Positions 55,451 through 64,000 of a stretch of 64,000 nt of DNA are shown here, one piece after another. The stretch is from Suillus spraguei (taxonomy: Eukaryota > Basidiomycota > Agaricomycetes > Boletales > Suillaceae): assembly GCA_016800925.1 (NCBI GenBank), contig JABCPU010000020.1, forward strand, positions 62,001 to 126,000. Reading direction: 5' to 3'. The stretch's first letter is position 1. Each line of letters starts with the position of its first letter. The notes below the pieces were generated by a model, which ran no database searches, was not told the DNA's origin, and was given only the letters and a program-made list of their open reading frames with translations. A program made the position numbers and the translations under genes.

Positions 55451-56178
55451 CTGTGATTCGCATATGAAAAGGGGCAACGTGGACTTACGGCTTGTCAGTA
55501 CCTGGGAAACCTAAGATGAGGGAGAACCTGTAAGTATATGGGCGCGACGTAATTGTAGCGCATGGGTTTCTGAGTCGGTTATCTACTTGTCCGTTGGAGG
55601 TTGGTCCTCAGCATCTGCGCTAGCTAACAGCCTAACGGGGAACGTCCTCCCTGGAAGTGATTACACTCGCACACCAGCAAGCACGTCTCTTTCTGGTTTC
55701 GAGATGAACGCTTCAGAGTGACAGTGTAGAATGTAGCCAGGCATGAAGCTGAAGCTTTGAAGAAGATGGCAAACCAGGAGGAGATCAAACTAGCGAGGTT
55801 TTTGTTCACATCAAGGGCAGTACCTTTTTCTTGGCGTCATCAACTCCGATCGTGACGGAGTTATAATTAATATTGTCGAGGTGAATTCGTGTGCCTGACG
55901 GGATTCTTTTGCTATTGGACGTTGGCTCCGAGTACTTTGCTATATATACTGTCCATGTCAATGTTTGCCTCATTATAATGTGTACAGTTGTGAATTATGT
56001 GATCGGCTTGGTCCCCTATGGTTTGAACTTTATATGTCGAGACAATCACTTCATGATCGAACTCCAAGGTATCGACTCAACCTTAGAGTCGAATCACAGT
56101 GTCATTACACGATTCCGACAGTCCAAGATGTTCATTTACCTGTCAAACCTCAACATTCAAGTCACGACGACATTTGAA
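55451..56178. other. Flank and unit Y repeat
   Basis: 55451-55800 is the S flank. 55905-56110 repeats 53620-53760. No gene claimed. Confidence 0.4.
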
Positions 56179-56534
56179 TTAGCATCGGAAAAATGGGTCC
56201 GCAACAGTGACCCACTCATCATTAAGCCCACTCTCTTCCAACACCTGCTTCTTCACTTCACGGTCCGCATCCAACTCCCTGACACAGTAGAAACGGAACA
56301 CTGTCGACTTGGGATCTTCTCTGCGCCTTCCAACCAATACGATAACCGGCTGTAAACCCCCTCGTTGGTGCCGACGGCCCACAAATAATCGATATTTATC
56401 TCTTTGAACCAGTAGTTGACATTGGTGGCGAGGAACTCGTCTGGCAAGTGCTGGTGTTGCTGTCCTTGCTTCTCTAACCAAGCGCGCACTTGCTCGAAGC
56501 TGAACACCCAGCCAGCTATTTTGAATACCATTCT
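56179..56534 (-). CDS. Family S, best copy (S5), frame uncertain
   Basis: From ATG 56531 the minus strand reads MVFKIAGWVFSFEQVRAWLEKQG, DEFLATNVNYWFKEINIDYLWAV, GTNEGV. That frame runs to TGA at 56253. But the more protein-like continuation (GLQPVIVLVGRRREDPK, FYCVRELDADREVKKQVLEESG, to TAA at 56179) is in the next frame. The shift occurs at a run of five G, where one more G would join them. It is either a frameshifted pseudogene or a sequencing slip. This is the only copy that keeps the Trp codon. Unknown family; an upstream MPD exon would overlap the tRNA gene and is not favoured. Confidence 0.4.
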
Positions 56535-56666
56535 GGAACGAGGGGTGATGTAAGCTTTAGCATGCAACAACAAAGAAAGTTCCCAGGTCTTGAAGACTAC
56601 TTTCAGCCGGAGAATAAATTAAGGTCAGCAAAATATATAGGCACACATGATTGGGTATCTTACGTC

Positions 56667-56750
56667 GGGCATATGGTGTAGCTGGTTATCACATCCGCTT
56701 AGCATGGCGCTGACTGCGGGGGGTCTCCGGTTCGAGTCCGGATTTGTCCA
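56667..56750 (+). tRNA. tRNA-Ala (anticodon AGC) with a 10-nt intron
   Basis: 84 nt including the discriminator A. The acceptor GGGCATA pairs with TTTGTCC (one U:U mismatch) and includes the G3:U70 pair that marks alanine tRNAs. The A box TGGTGTAGCTGG and B box GGTTCGAGTCC are both canonical. The anticodon stem TCCGC/GCGGG encloses TTAGCA, a 10-base intron (56705-56714, tggcgctgac) at the standard position 37/38, and T38. A T5 pol III terminator starts at 56754. Manual fold; high confidence in isotype. Confidence 0.9.
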
Positions 56751-56752
56751 CA

Positions 56753-56758
56753 CTTTTT
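56753..56758 (+). terminator. Pol III terminator of tRNA-Ala
   Basis: A run of five T (cacttttt) three bases after the tRNA 3' end. Confidence 0.8.
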
Positions 56759-56868
56759 GCTGTTCATAGTGATATTGATATTTTGCTGGCCTGGGTCCTC
56801 CCAGTCAGATTATCCGTCGACATGATCATACTTGGTTTCATCTCGCGGGTAAAGATCAAATTATATTG

Positions 56869-58098
56869 TCAATTCCATCTGACACTCATTACTCTCCTTT
56901 CGACGCCCTGTGTTTTCTCCCATACAGTCTCAATCGTCCCTCCTATATCCAAATTTCGTACACATCGCAGAAACTCTGCCACTCCGCCACCTACGCCAAA
57001 GTAGAGTACTTTTGCAGCTACAAGACAGAGGTAATCGTCCACGTCTTTGGAGCCTTCAGCGTTGCCAGCACCGCGCATAATAGCAGCAAGGCTCGGAAGA
57101 GACTCTGTCCGGTATATGGTCTCGGATGTCAGCACCAGGTTATAGCTCCCACCTGAGGTTTGAAGGTCGAATGTATCCCATGAGCCAGAGAAGAAACGCA
57201 AATGGACTCCATAAGTCATCAAGGATTCATGGAATGCGTCTCTCAGACTTTCTGAGATGCTCAATTCCAATGGAGAGTCTGCCTGTTCCTCCGACTTGCG
57301 GTATGTTGCTGCTGCCTCGGACAGATCTGAATCTCGGGTGAGACAGTGAAGAAACAAAAGATCTGATTTTTACGAACACCAGGTCAGAATAATGTTGGGG
57401 ATGGTCACCAGCTCTAAAACGGAAGCGTTATAGTCTTGAAGGTGGATATGCGTCTGATTCTGAGAAGGTGGGGAGGAGAATATTCGATGAAGAATGTACA
57501 GCGATGGTATCGATGTGCCACATCCGATCTACGAAGCGATTTATGAGTTGCCCACCATCAGAGCAGAGAAATGGATACTCACCTCTAACACACGCTTGCC
57601 GCTTACATCAAACCGTGAGCTTATGCCATCCAGGTAGCTAGCAAGATCAAGACTGCATTCCCAAGTCTTCAAGCCGCCTTCGTAGACAAGAGGCACGAGG
57701 TCAGAAGGCGTATCTAAAAAGTGCAGCGCAGATCGTGCGTTGATGGACGGTTGTTCCAATGCATCCGGGTCATCGGCATCGGCATTTTGTGATATCAATT
57801 GAAATCTCGCATCGAACAGATCACGACGCGGAAGTGAAAGTTCACCTCCGCTGGCAAGTGGGATAGTGATTGGAGAGTAAGATATTTTGGATGGTAGGTT
57901 GTTTAGCTAATCCTTGCGCCCAGATTAGCTTTTACAGTCTCAGATGAATAGCAAATAGACGTACCGCGTCTGCGAGAGAAAGCTCTGTGAATGCGGCTGG
58001 AACTGCCTGCGTAGAATCGGGCCCATGGGTTTGATTGTGTGATATACATCTGTATTTTGTCCAGTATCGTCATCCACGTCAAAGTTGAACTTGAACAT
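56869..58098 (-). CDS. Protein-histidine methyltransferase, METTL18/Hpm1-like (341 aa)
   Basis: Exons 58098-58048, 58006-57965, 57906-57583, 57528-57378 and 57326-56869 total 1026 nt, in frame. Intron 1 is short (41 nt). Yeast Hpm1 methylates a histidine of ribosomal protein uL3 using S-adenosylmethionine. Family features in order: AAFTELSLADA, LPSKISYSPITIP, DLVPLVYEGGLKTWECSLDLASYL, GKRVLE|IGCGTSIPSL (SAM motif I, about 140-148), HLQDYNASVLELVTIPNIIL (motif II, Asp ~171), YNLVLTSETIY, and AAKVLYFGVGGGVAEF near the C-terminus. Size and motif order match the family. No lesion. Confidence 0.92.
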
Positions 58099-58268
58099 TT
58101 TGCGATGTGATCTATATAATAAGGTTCAAGTTGCTGTAGCTCGTGGCTGTGTCGCAGACTATCTTTGTATTTCCTTATCCTCAGACCTCTTGTCTCCCAC
58201 TACGCCCTGACTACAGTTACCTTATCTGCGGAGGCCGTTTTGGTGCTTCTCTGACTGCGCGCGTTCCG

Positions 58269-58276
58269 TATATAAG
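58269..58276 (+). promoter_or_regulatory. TATA box of the S1/P1 nuclease gene
   Basis: tatataag, 41-48 bases before the ATG at 58317. The gene upstream runs the other way, so 58099-58316 is a shared divergent promoter. Confidence 0.6.
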
Positions 58277-58316
58277 AAGTGTCGCATCCAGTATTGGTTT
58301 GCTTTAAACCACCACG

Positions 58317-59635
58317 ATGCGCTTTTCACAGCTATCACTAATTCTTGCCGCAGGGTCTACTGTCGTACCGTACGTTAGCGCATGGGGAGCAGTAGGTGAG
58401 TACGGTGGAGTGTTACGTTCCCAAAGAGTCTAATCCTCCTGTAGGTCATGAAGTCGTCGCAACAGTTGCTCAGATGCATTTGCATCCTTCGGTCATGCCC
58501 ATCCTTTGTGACATCTTGAACTACAAAGGCGACTGCCATCTCGCTCCAGTCGCTACCTGGGCAGACAAAGTCCGTGGTCTGCCACAATACAGGTGGACAG
58601 CCCCCCTGCACTACATCGGCGCGACGGATGACTATCCTAGCAGGACTTGCGCTTTCCCAGGAGAAAAAGGCTGGGAGGGTAGAAGGAATATAAACGTGCT
58701 TAGCGCAATAAGGAACACCACGAGTGTCCTGGAGGATTACATGGACTTGCGCAAAGCAGGCTTGACCACTGAAAGCGACGATGACGCAGCACAGGTCGCA
58801 CTCAAATTTCTCATTCACTTCGTTGGGGATATGCATATGCCATTGCACCTCACAGGACGTGACAAAGGAGGGAACGGAATCAAAGTCTCATTCGACAGTC
58901 GTGTAACAAGTCAGTTGTTCCCGCTCTTATCTTTTTCTTTTCTTAATCTCCCCGGTAGACCTACACTCTCTGTGGGATGGCCTCCTCATAGCCAAAAGAC
59001 TCCGCACGATACCCTCCAATTATACTCGCCCTCTCTCACTTCCCGCAGTTGAGAATCACCTTCGGGGCACCATTTATGACCCTTACATCCGCCGTGTCAT
59101 CTGGGAAGGCATCATGGGCAAATACGAGGACGAGATTGACTCCTGGCTTGCGTGTCCCGCCCAACCCACCGTCCAACTGCTACAGGCTCACTGGGAGCAA
59201 TGGTTATCCTGGACTTTTGGGAGTCGCATAGGGTCTTGGATTGTGGGGTCGCGTCTCACAAGTGGGGGTTTAAACACCGACGACGAAACTTTGTGTCCAT
59301 ATCATTGGGCGACTCCCATTCATGCTCTGAACTGCCAGATCGTGTTCCCGAAGGCCTTGGATGAACCACCATACGGCCATGTTTCCTTCTCAGGGATCGA
59401 TGATCACGCCTGCAACTCATCCGATAAACCTCTTGAAGTCCACTGGACTTCTAAGCCAAGGAAGAACCCATACCTTGAACTCGACACGCCCGAGTATGCC
59501 GGAGCAATCGAGAATGGATGGATTGTGGAGAAGCTGATGTCTCAAGGTGGTATTAGGCTTGCAGCTATTCTCAATTGGCTCTTCGCAGATGTGGAAAACT
59601 CGACTATTTCAAATAGAACATTTATTACTTTGTAA
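58317..59635 (+). CDS. Secreted S1/P1-type nuclease (406 aa)
   Basis: Exons 58317-58395, 58445-58909 and 58959-59635; 1221 nt, in frame. S1/P1 nucleases are zinc enzymes that cut single-stranded nucleic acid and 3'-phosphates. Residues 1-22 are a signal peptide ending VSA; the mature chain would begin WGAVGHEVVATVAQ, and that N-terminal Trp and the His are zinc ligands in the family. Further ligands are in RWTAPLHYIGATDDYP, ALKFLIHFVGDMHMPLHL, GGNGIKV and T|NLHSLWDGLL across intron 2. The C-terminal part ends GGIRLAAILNWLF. N-glycosylation sequons (NST, NRT) are present. The region GSRIGSWIVGSRLTSGG is atypical and may hide a small unspliced intron. Confidence 0.9.
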
Positions 59636-61114
59636 TGATAAGCATACCTTGTACTATATATCATAGAATACGGCCATGAGAAATATAATATGTCCTACTG
59701 GCATAACAAACATGTATCGTATAGGTCTCACCAAGGAGATCCGAAGTCGCAGTCGACCTAAAACATGATGGTAAGTAAAGTGTTTAACAAGGCATCACAA
59801 CATGAATCAGAAAAGCCGATGTTTTCTTGTCATCCGCAAGGCAACGCTCAGTGGACCAACGCAAATGAATCAAAACGAAGCATAGGCGAATCTCTTGCGA
59901 ACAAGAGCGGTCCAAACGAACGCGCAACTACGGGAGACTCAAAGAATGGATGAACTTGTTTTCGTCTTATAACAAAAAGGTATGCACACGATTGTAAGAA
60001 ATACTCACCGTTCCACAACTAACGCGTCACAAACTAAGGGCCGGCGGTGCGTTTATCTGTAAAAGCAGTAATTAGCATATTGTCCTCTCCGTAAAACAAG
60101 AGAAAAGCTGATCAGGATTGAGAGTTATTGGTAAAAGGTTGTCCACAAGAGATTGTGTCTCTTTCGGAAGCAGAACTGATTGTATCATCACAAAAAGGTG
60201 CGCTGAAGCACCAGCGTCGAGAGAATTTTTTGCTCACCTTGATCCATTTGATCCATACGACTGGGAGACGGAAAAACAAGAGCGAACCATGAGCATCATA
60301 TAAGAAAACGCGAGCAAAAACTGTATAGGTGTTTTTGAGTCTCCGAAAAAACTCCGCTCCAAGATCAACCCGGCAAGCGAGTTTATTTTTCGTGAACCTT
60401 CACTTGACCTTCACACACACGTCGTATCATGTATACTCGGTAAGCCTCACAACCTTTTTTTTAGATGACGATACTTTCCATCCTCGAGTCGGCGACGGTC
60501 TCCAATGAGCCATCACTCGTAACATGCATCACCAACTGATTCTCATCATCGTTATTTCTCCAAGTTTGTATGTATCACTTGCTTACTTCCTTTCCTCTGG
60601 TACAGATCGTTCTGTGATGGATGTATGATGATGTAGTATTGGTGAGTATCTTTCAGTAATTCTCTCTTTCTCCCCAAGATGTTCTATAACATACAAGCAT
60701 ATGTCCGATTTTTATGATGGACAAATTGTTCTTCCTGAGGCAATGGATCTCATCGTTGTTGGCTGTTATCTGACGTTTCGTTTTCTAGGTGCAGTCACTG
60801 TGACTTCATCATTAATGGGCTATTGAAGTATATTGTAGCTTAGTTGACAATGATGGTCAGGCTTCAACCAAAATATCGTGTTATGCTCTCTGATTTATAT
60901 ATTGCTGTTTGCTTTCGCGAAAGGCGTGCGTACATCTTGAGATCTTCCATAGGCTCTCACAATGACGCGATTATATGGTAAAACGCTCTTGAAAAATTGA
61001 CATAATTGAAGGTCACAAATTGCATACAAATATTCGTTTACATCGAAAGCACTCGCGTGCGCCAAATCAGGAAAGCTACATAGGGACAAACAGGAAAATG
61101 GTAAGCGGACACTA
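59636..61114. other. Gene-free stretch
   Basis: Only chance ORFs (for example 59765-59953 and 60118-60303) with no family resemblance. From about 60895 the sequence is the shared 3' flank of the T family. Confidence 0.4.
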
Positions 61115-61992
61115 CTAGCCATATCTAGCGTACTTCCACATAGTTTCCATCAACATCATCACAACGTTGACAAGGTATGTAACCATCCAGAGCGCAGTGA
61201 TGACGCGGCAGATCATGCTTTCAGAGGAAAAGCCGGCTATCAACATCGCTAGGGTGAGATGCATGAGACCAGACAGCCTTAAGCAATGAAACAACTCACC
61301 AAACATGAAGCAGTGCAGGGACCAGGCGACGAAGAACACGGGCGTGACTATTGACAACAGGTAGGACAACGCGAGGTAGCCTCCCGGCTTAAGTTGCTGA
61401 TACTAGGTCAGTGGCAGGTGTAGGTGGTAACGCGAGAATAAAACTTACTTCTTGAATCCAGTATCGATCGTTGTGCAGCCAACGTATCATGCTCGAGCCG
61501 GCTGTCAACATCGCGATCATGGCGAGCATGAGCGATATAAGGAGCAGACAATGAGAGGCGGGCGACGTATAGTCGAAGTATGACACAGGAGAACCCGTAG
61601 TGACGAAAACGCCATTTGTGGCGACGAGGACGCTTGCCTTTGTGGGAGTATGTGAGCATCTGCTGGTGCTCGCGGCGCATAATGAGTTAGATAGCTTACC
61701 GTAGTGATAGTGCTGGTCAGGACAGAGCACAACCTCTTCCTAACGGGTTCGAATGCTTCCTCTGATTGCAGAGACTTCCAATGATCATCAACATTTGGGC
61801 GTCCCAGTGCCAAAAAGTAGAGTACCCTCATTAAGAACGACGTGCGACGTGCGACGGAGGGCTTCGGGAAGAGGTTGCTCGACGGCAAGTGCTATCGATT
61901 CAGGAGTCATATGTAGCTTGAAAGGCAAGCGTAGGTCAGTCATACAGCAAGGATCAAGCTTTCAAAGCGCAACACACCTCAGTGGAGGGCAT
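61115..61992 (-). pseudogene. Multi-span membrane protein T3, frameshifted copy
   Basis: Same exon plan as T1: 61992-61978, 61916-61700, 61637-61449, 61396-61300 and 61248-61115. Exon 2 is 217 nt instead of 210 because GCACGTC is duplicated in tandem after ALRR (near 61850), which shifts frame before the first span. Everything else is open and well conserved (FLALGRPNVDDHWKSLQSEEAFE, SYLLSIVTPVFFVAWSLHCF, YLVNVVMMLMETM). It is either a recent pseudogene or an assembly error. It is more diverged from T1/T2 than they are from each other. Confidence 0.7.
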
Positions 61993-62263
61993 GAAGGAGT
62001 GAAATTTGAAGGTCCATAGTATTATTATAACAAGGATTATAAAGTCTGGCGGATGGTTTGACTATCACATTTGTAGACCGGCAGTAAATGCACTGTTCGC
62101 ATTTTCACACATGTGCACTTTACAGCTGTGTGCGTATATAATGGCACTGGCGTGTTGTGGGAAAATCGTAATTGAGGATCTGGGACTTTGAAAATTTTCA
62201 CCGTTTTGAGACTTAGAGCAAAATTTAAACAATTGCACCACGTCGGACAACAATACACCTAGT

Positions 62264-62746
62264 ATGGTCAACCGAAAGATCTCATCCGACGTCAAACTCG
62301 CTGCCATTCGCCTGTATGAGCAAGATATCCTTAGTCTTCGTGAAATCCTTGATTGCATCGGCTTCTCGAGACGCACATTCTTCCGCATCCGAAAGCTCTA
62401 TCAGCACACCGGCGATGTAGTCAAACCACGGAGTGAATTCACAGGTCGTCCGAGGAAGCTGAATCTTGAGGATGTTCAGTACCTTGTGGAACTGGTCCAC
62501 CACCGGCCAGATTGGTTTCTCGACGAGATCACTCGACTCATGTTATGCAACCGCTTCCTTGCACTCCACTACACCACCATCCACCGCGAGCTCCATCATG
62601 CGGGCGTTTCCCTCAAAAAGCTCCGTAAAATTGCCAAAGAACGAAATGAAGATCTGCGTGCTGACTACATGCGACGGATGGCCCAATACGTGACCCCGAG
62701 CTCTCATCTGAATCTGATTCGGAGAGGCTCGAGGACAGTTCCATGA
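62264..62746 (+). CDS. Tc1-like transposase DNA-binding domain only (160 aa)
   Basis: MVNRKISSDVKLAAIRLYEQ, ILDCIGFSRRTFFRIRKLY, then a GRPRKL hinge, DWFLDEITRLM and YTTIHRELHHAGVSLKKLRKIA: two helix-turn-helix/winged-helix modules as in Tc1/mariner transposases. The catalytic DDE domain that should follow RADYMRRMAQY is absent. The last ~20 codons are unrelated sequence. The ORF is otherwise perfectly open. Confidence 0.8.
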   Translation: MVNRKISSDVKLAAIRLYEQDILSLREILDCIGFSRRTFFRIRKLYQHTGDVVKPRSEFTGRPRKLNLEDVQYLVELVHHRPDWFLDEITRLMLCNRFLALHYTTIHRELHHAGVSLKKLRKIAKERNEDLRADYMRRMAQYVTPSSHLNLIRRGSRTVP

Positions 62747-62819
62747 CATCTGTATCAGTGTCGTCTACAATTTTGGCGCTCTTGAATGCTTTGGCCATTG
62801 TACGATTTATGAGGAACAC
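62613..62819 (-). other. Possible captured coding fragment inside the Tc1-like element
   Basis: The minus-strand frame starts MFLINRTMAKAFKSAKIVDD and continues acidic/Ser-rich (ELSSSLSESDSDESS) before running antisense into the transposase ORF. It replaces the catalytic part of the transposase. It could be a piece of another gene picked up by the element, or chance. Confidence 0.3.
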
Positions 62820-63133
62820 GGTATAGCACAGTACAGATATAAAATCGATTATTGGGAACGCGACGCGGCATTATGTAACACAGAATGGTAAAAAAAAACT
62901 AAGTCCCGAATCTCAATTGTGATTTTCCCACAACACGCCAGTGCCATTAGTTTCGCAAACTGCTGTAAAGGCAATCGTCCGCAGGCGGGTGGCGGTCAAC
63001 ACAATACTCATACTCATACTATGAGTATGTTCTCTTCGAGTTGTGATCCATCAAAGTGACTAGAAAAGAACACTATGGATATACAGTATCGAATTTCGAT
63101 CCCAATCAACTATGGGAAGAACTACCCTCACCC

Positions 63134-63907
63134 CTAACCATTTCCAGGAAGTCCGCAAGTCTCTAAATTTTTTTTCCATTGAGCGCTTCCTGGATCATTG
63201 AAATAGTCCTCTCCGAACTCCGATGCCTCGTCGAGGGACTCGTCATCGTCGTCCCAAGCGAAGCCTACCGACCATGTCTGCCCTTGAATGGGGTGCGCGG
63301 AGAACCCATCTATCCACCGCTTGTGAGACTAGGTAAGGATGTCAGCGATCCTGACGACATGGAACTATCCACTTTAAACGTCGACTCCACCCGGAGACAC
63401 AGGGACTCGATGATGTCTGCGGTAGCGACAAAGATTGTGCTTGGGCCAGGAGAGCCTTCGCCTCTTCGGCATCGAAAAGTTCAGGAGGAAGGCGTTCATT
63501 TTCGATGTCTGACTTCCGCCTGTAGAGAGATGTGATGAACACCGAGACCGTGGGTAGGGAAAGAAATTGTACGTACACATCCTCGAAGCCGGAAATAGCA
63601 TCTTTAATACCCTCTGTACCAAGGCTAGCGTGCCGTATGGCATTTTACTAGAACCTAGATATGCTCTCAAGCTCTGAAACCTTCTGACTCTCCTTTGCGC
63701 CAGATTCGTCAGACTAGTGCAGCGTGTAGACAAGGATCCCATACAGGAGCAGAGCAAAAACACGCGCCATTCGTCCAAGGATTTTGTCTTTAATGATGCT
63801 TCCCTTCACCTCTTTGAGGTGGTTACTCTGGAAATTGAAACAACACTTTTCTCGTCAGACTCCTCGAGCTCTTTTTTACTGTAGGTGTTTAGCACAGCGA
63901 AAGGCAT
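63134..63907 (-). CDS. Unidentified intron-rich gene, 3' part reliable
   Basis: The last exon 63328-63134 is convincing: SHKRWIDGFSAHPIQGQTWS, VGFAWDDDDESLDEASEFGEDYF, stop TAG. An upstream exon ending near 63400 reads RKSDIENERLPPELFDAEEAKALLAQAQSLSLP, preceded by an intron (GTGTAC...CTACAG) and a GTEGIKDAISGFED block. Further up, ATG 63907 opens MPFAVLNTYSKKELEESDEK. A hydrophobic MARVFALLLYGILVYTL stretch near 63777 could be a signal/anchor or lie in an intron. I cannot join the middle exons in one frame with normal introns. Acidic protein, function unknown, possibly extending past the window. Confidence 0.45.
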
Positions 63908-64000
63908 ATCTGTGACTATATGCGCCACTCAGTTCTGGATAGACGCTCTAATTAAGGTCCGTGAACATATTCATATTTTCTCTCCCACGAAGGGCAAACT
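63908..64000. other. Window edge
   Basis: Upstream flank of the preceding gene; nothing recognised. Confidence 0.3.

Larger units (their letters stand above)
53880..55790. repeat. Right arm of the large inverted duplication (~1.9 kb)
   Basis: Mirror image of 51047-52950: T2 (+) with promoter, shared 3' flank, S copy (-), flank. The two arms differ only by scattered substitutions and small indels. Confidence 0.75.
62141..62947 (+). mobile_element. Tc1/mariner-type TIR element, truncated (807 bp)
   Basis: Terminal inverted repeats of about 55 bp: the left end ATGGCACTGGCGTGTTGTGG is matched by the reverse complement of the right end, with few mismatches. TA flanks lie on both sides (62139-62140 and 62948-62949). 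It holds the 160-codon ORF below. Intact ends suggest it could be mobilised in trans. Confidence 0.88.

Overview
The window looks like a filamentous Agaricomycete (basidiomycete) nuclear genome. Genes are cut by many 41-60 bp introns with GT-AG borders and tRNA genes are sparse. The recognisable proteins are fungal: an S10 serine carboxypeptidase, a ChAPs (Bch1/Bud7) exomer adaptor, a METTL18/Hpm1-type methyltransferase and an S1/P1 nuclease. Exons were joined by hand; where the sum is divisible by three and family motifs run through the junctions, I call the model intact.

Layout. 1-2.6 kb: 3' end of a serine carboxypeptidase gene and a GNAT acetyltransferase gene. 2.6-14 kb: three minus-strand copies of a GH3-family (acyl-adenylate/amide synthetase) gene. 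Copy A is a 5'-truncated pseudogene; copies B (599 aa) and C (601 aa) are full length. Copy C carries a duplicated scrap of the GNAT 3' end, so a GNAT-GH3 segment was amplified. A decayed helicase fragment and unassigned DNA lie between B and C.

14.4-40 kb: a transposon island of nested insertions. Its two oldest layers are minus-strand genes. One encodes a large protein ('P1' here) whose conserved blocks resemble a P-element/THAP9-type RNase-H-fold transposase. The other, just downstream, encodes an SPT5-like NGN/KOW protein. Both were broken by later insertions: a Ty1/copia element, solo LTRs, a Ty3/gypsy remnant, a TIR DNA element, and three LTR-like families named Z, W and X here. At most junctions, removing the insertion plus one copy of its target-site duplication rejoins the host reading frame, so the order of insertion can be read from sequence.

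40-47 kb: an unbroken run of minus-strand cellular genes: a small heat-shock protein with a disordered N-terminal region, a CCDC6/DUF2046-like coiled-coil protein, and a 12-exon ChAPs exomer subunit. 47-56.6 kb: sparse DNA with a BED-finger (hAT-derived) ORF, a large inverted duplication carrying two copies of a small multi-span membrane protein gene, and several copies of a short unknown gene that mostly share one nonsense codon. 56.7-59.6 kb: an intron-bearing tRNA-Ala, the METTL18/Hpm1-like gene and an S1/P1 nuclease gene. 59.6-64 kb: a third, frameshifted membrane-protein copy, a small Tc1-like element keeping only a DNA-binding ORF, and part of an unresolved gene.

The most novel item is the paired P1 + SPT5-like unit. 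I know these families only by recall of conserved blocks; no database search was run.
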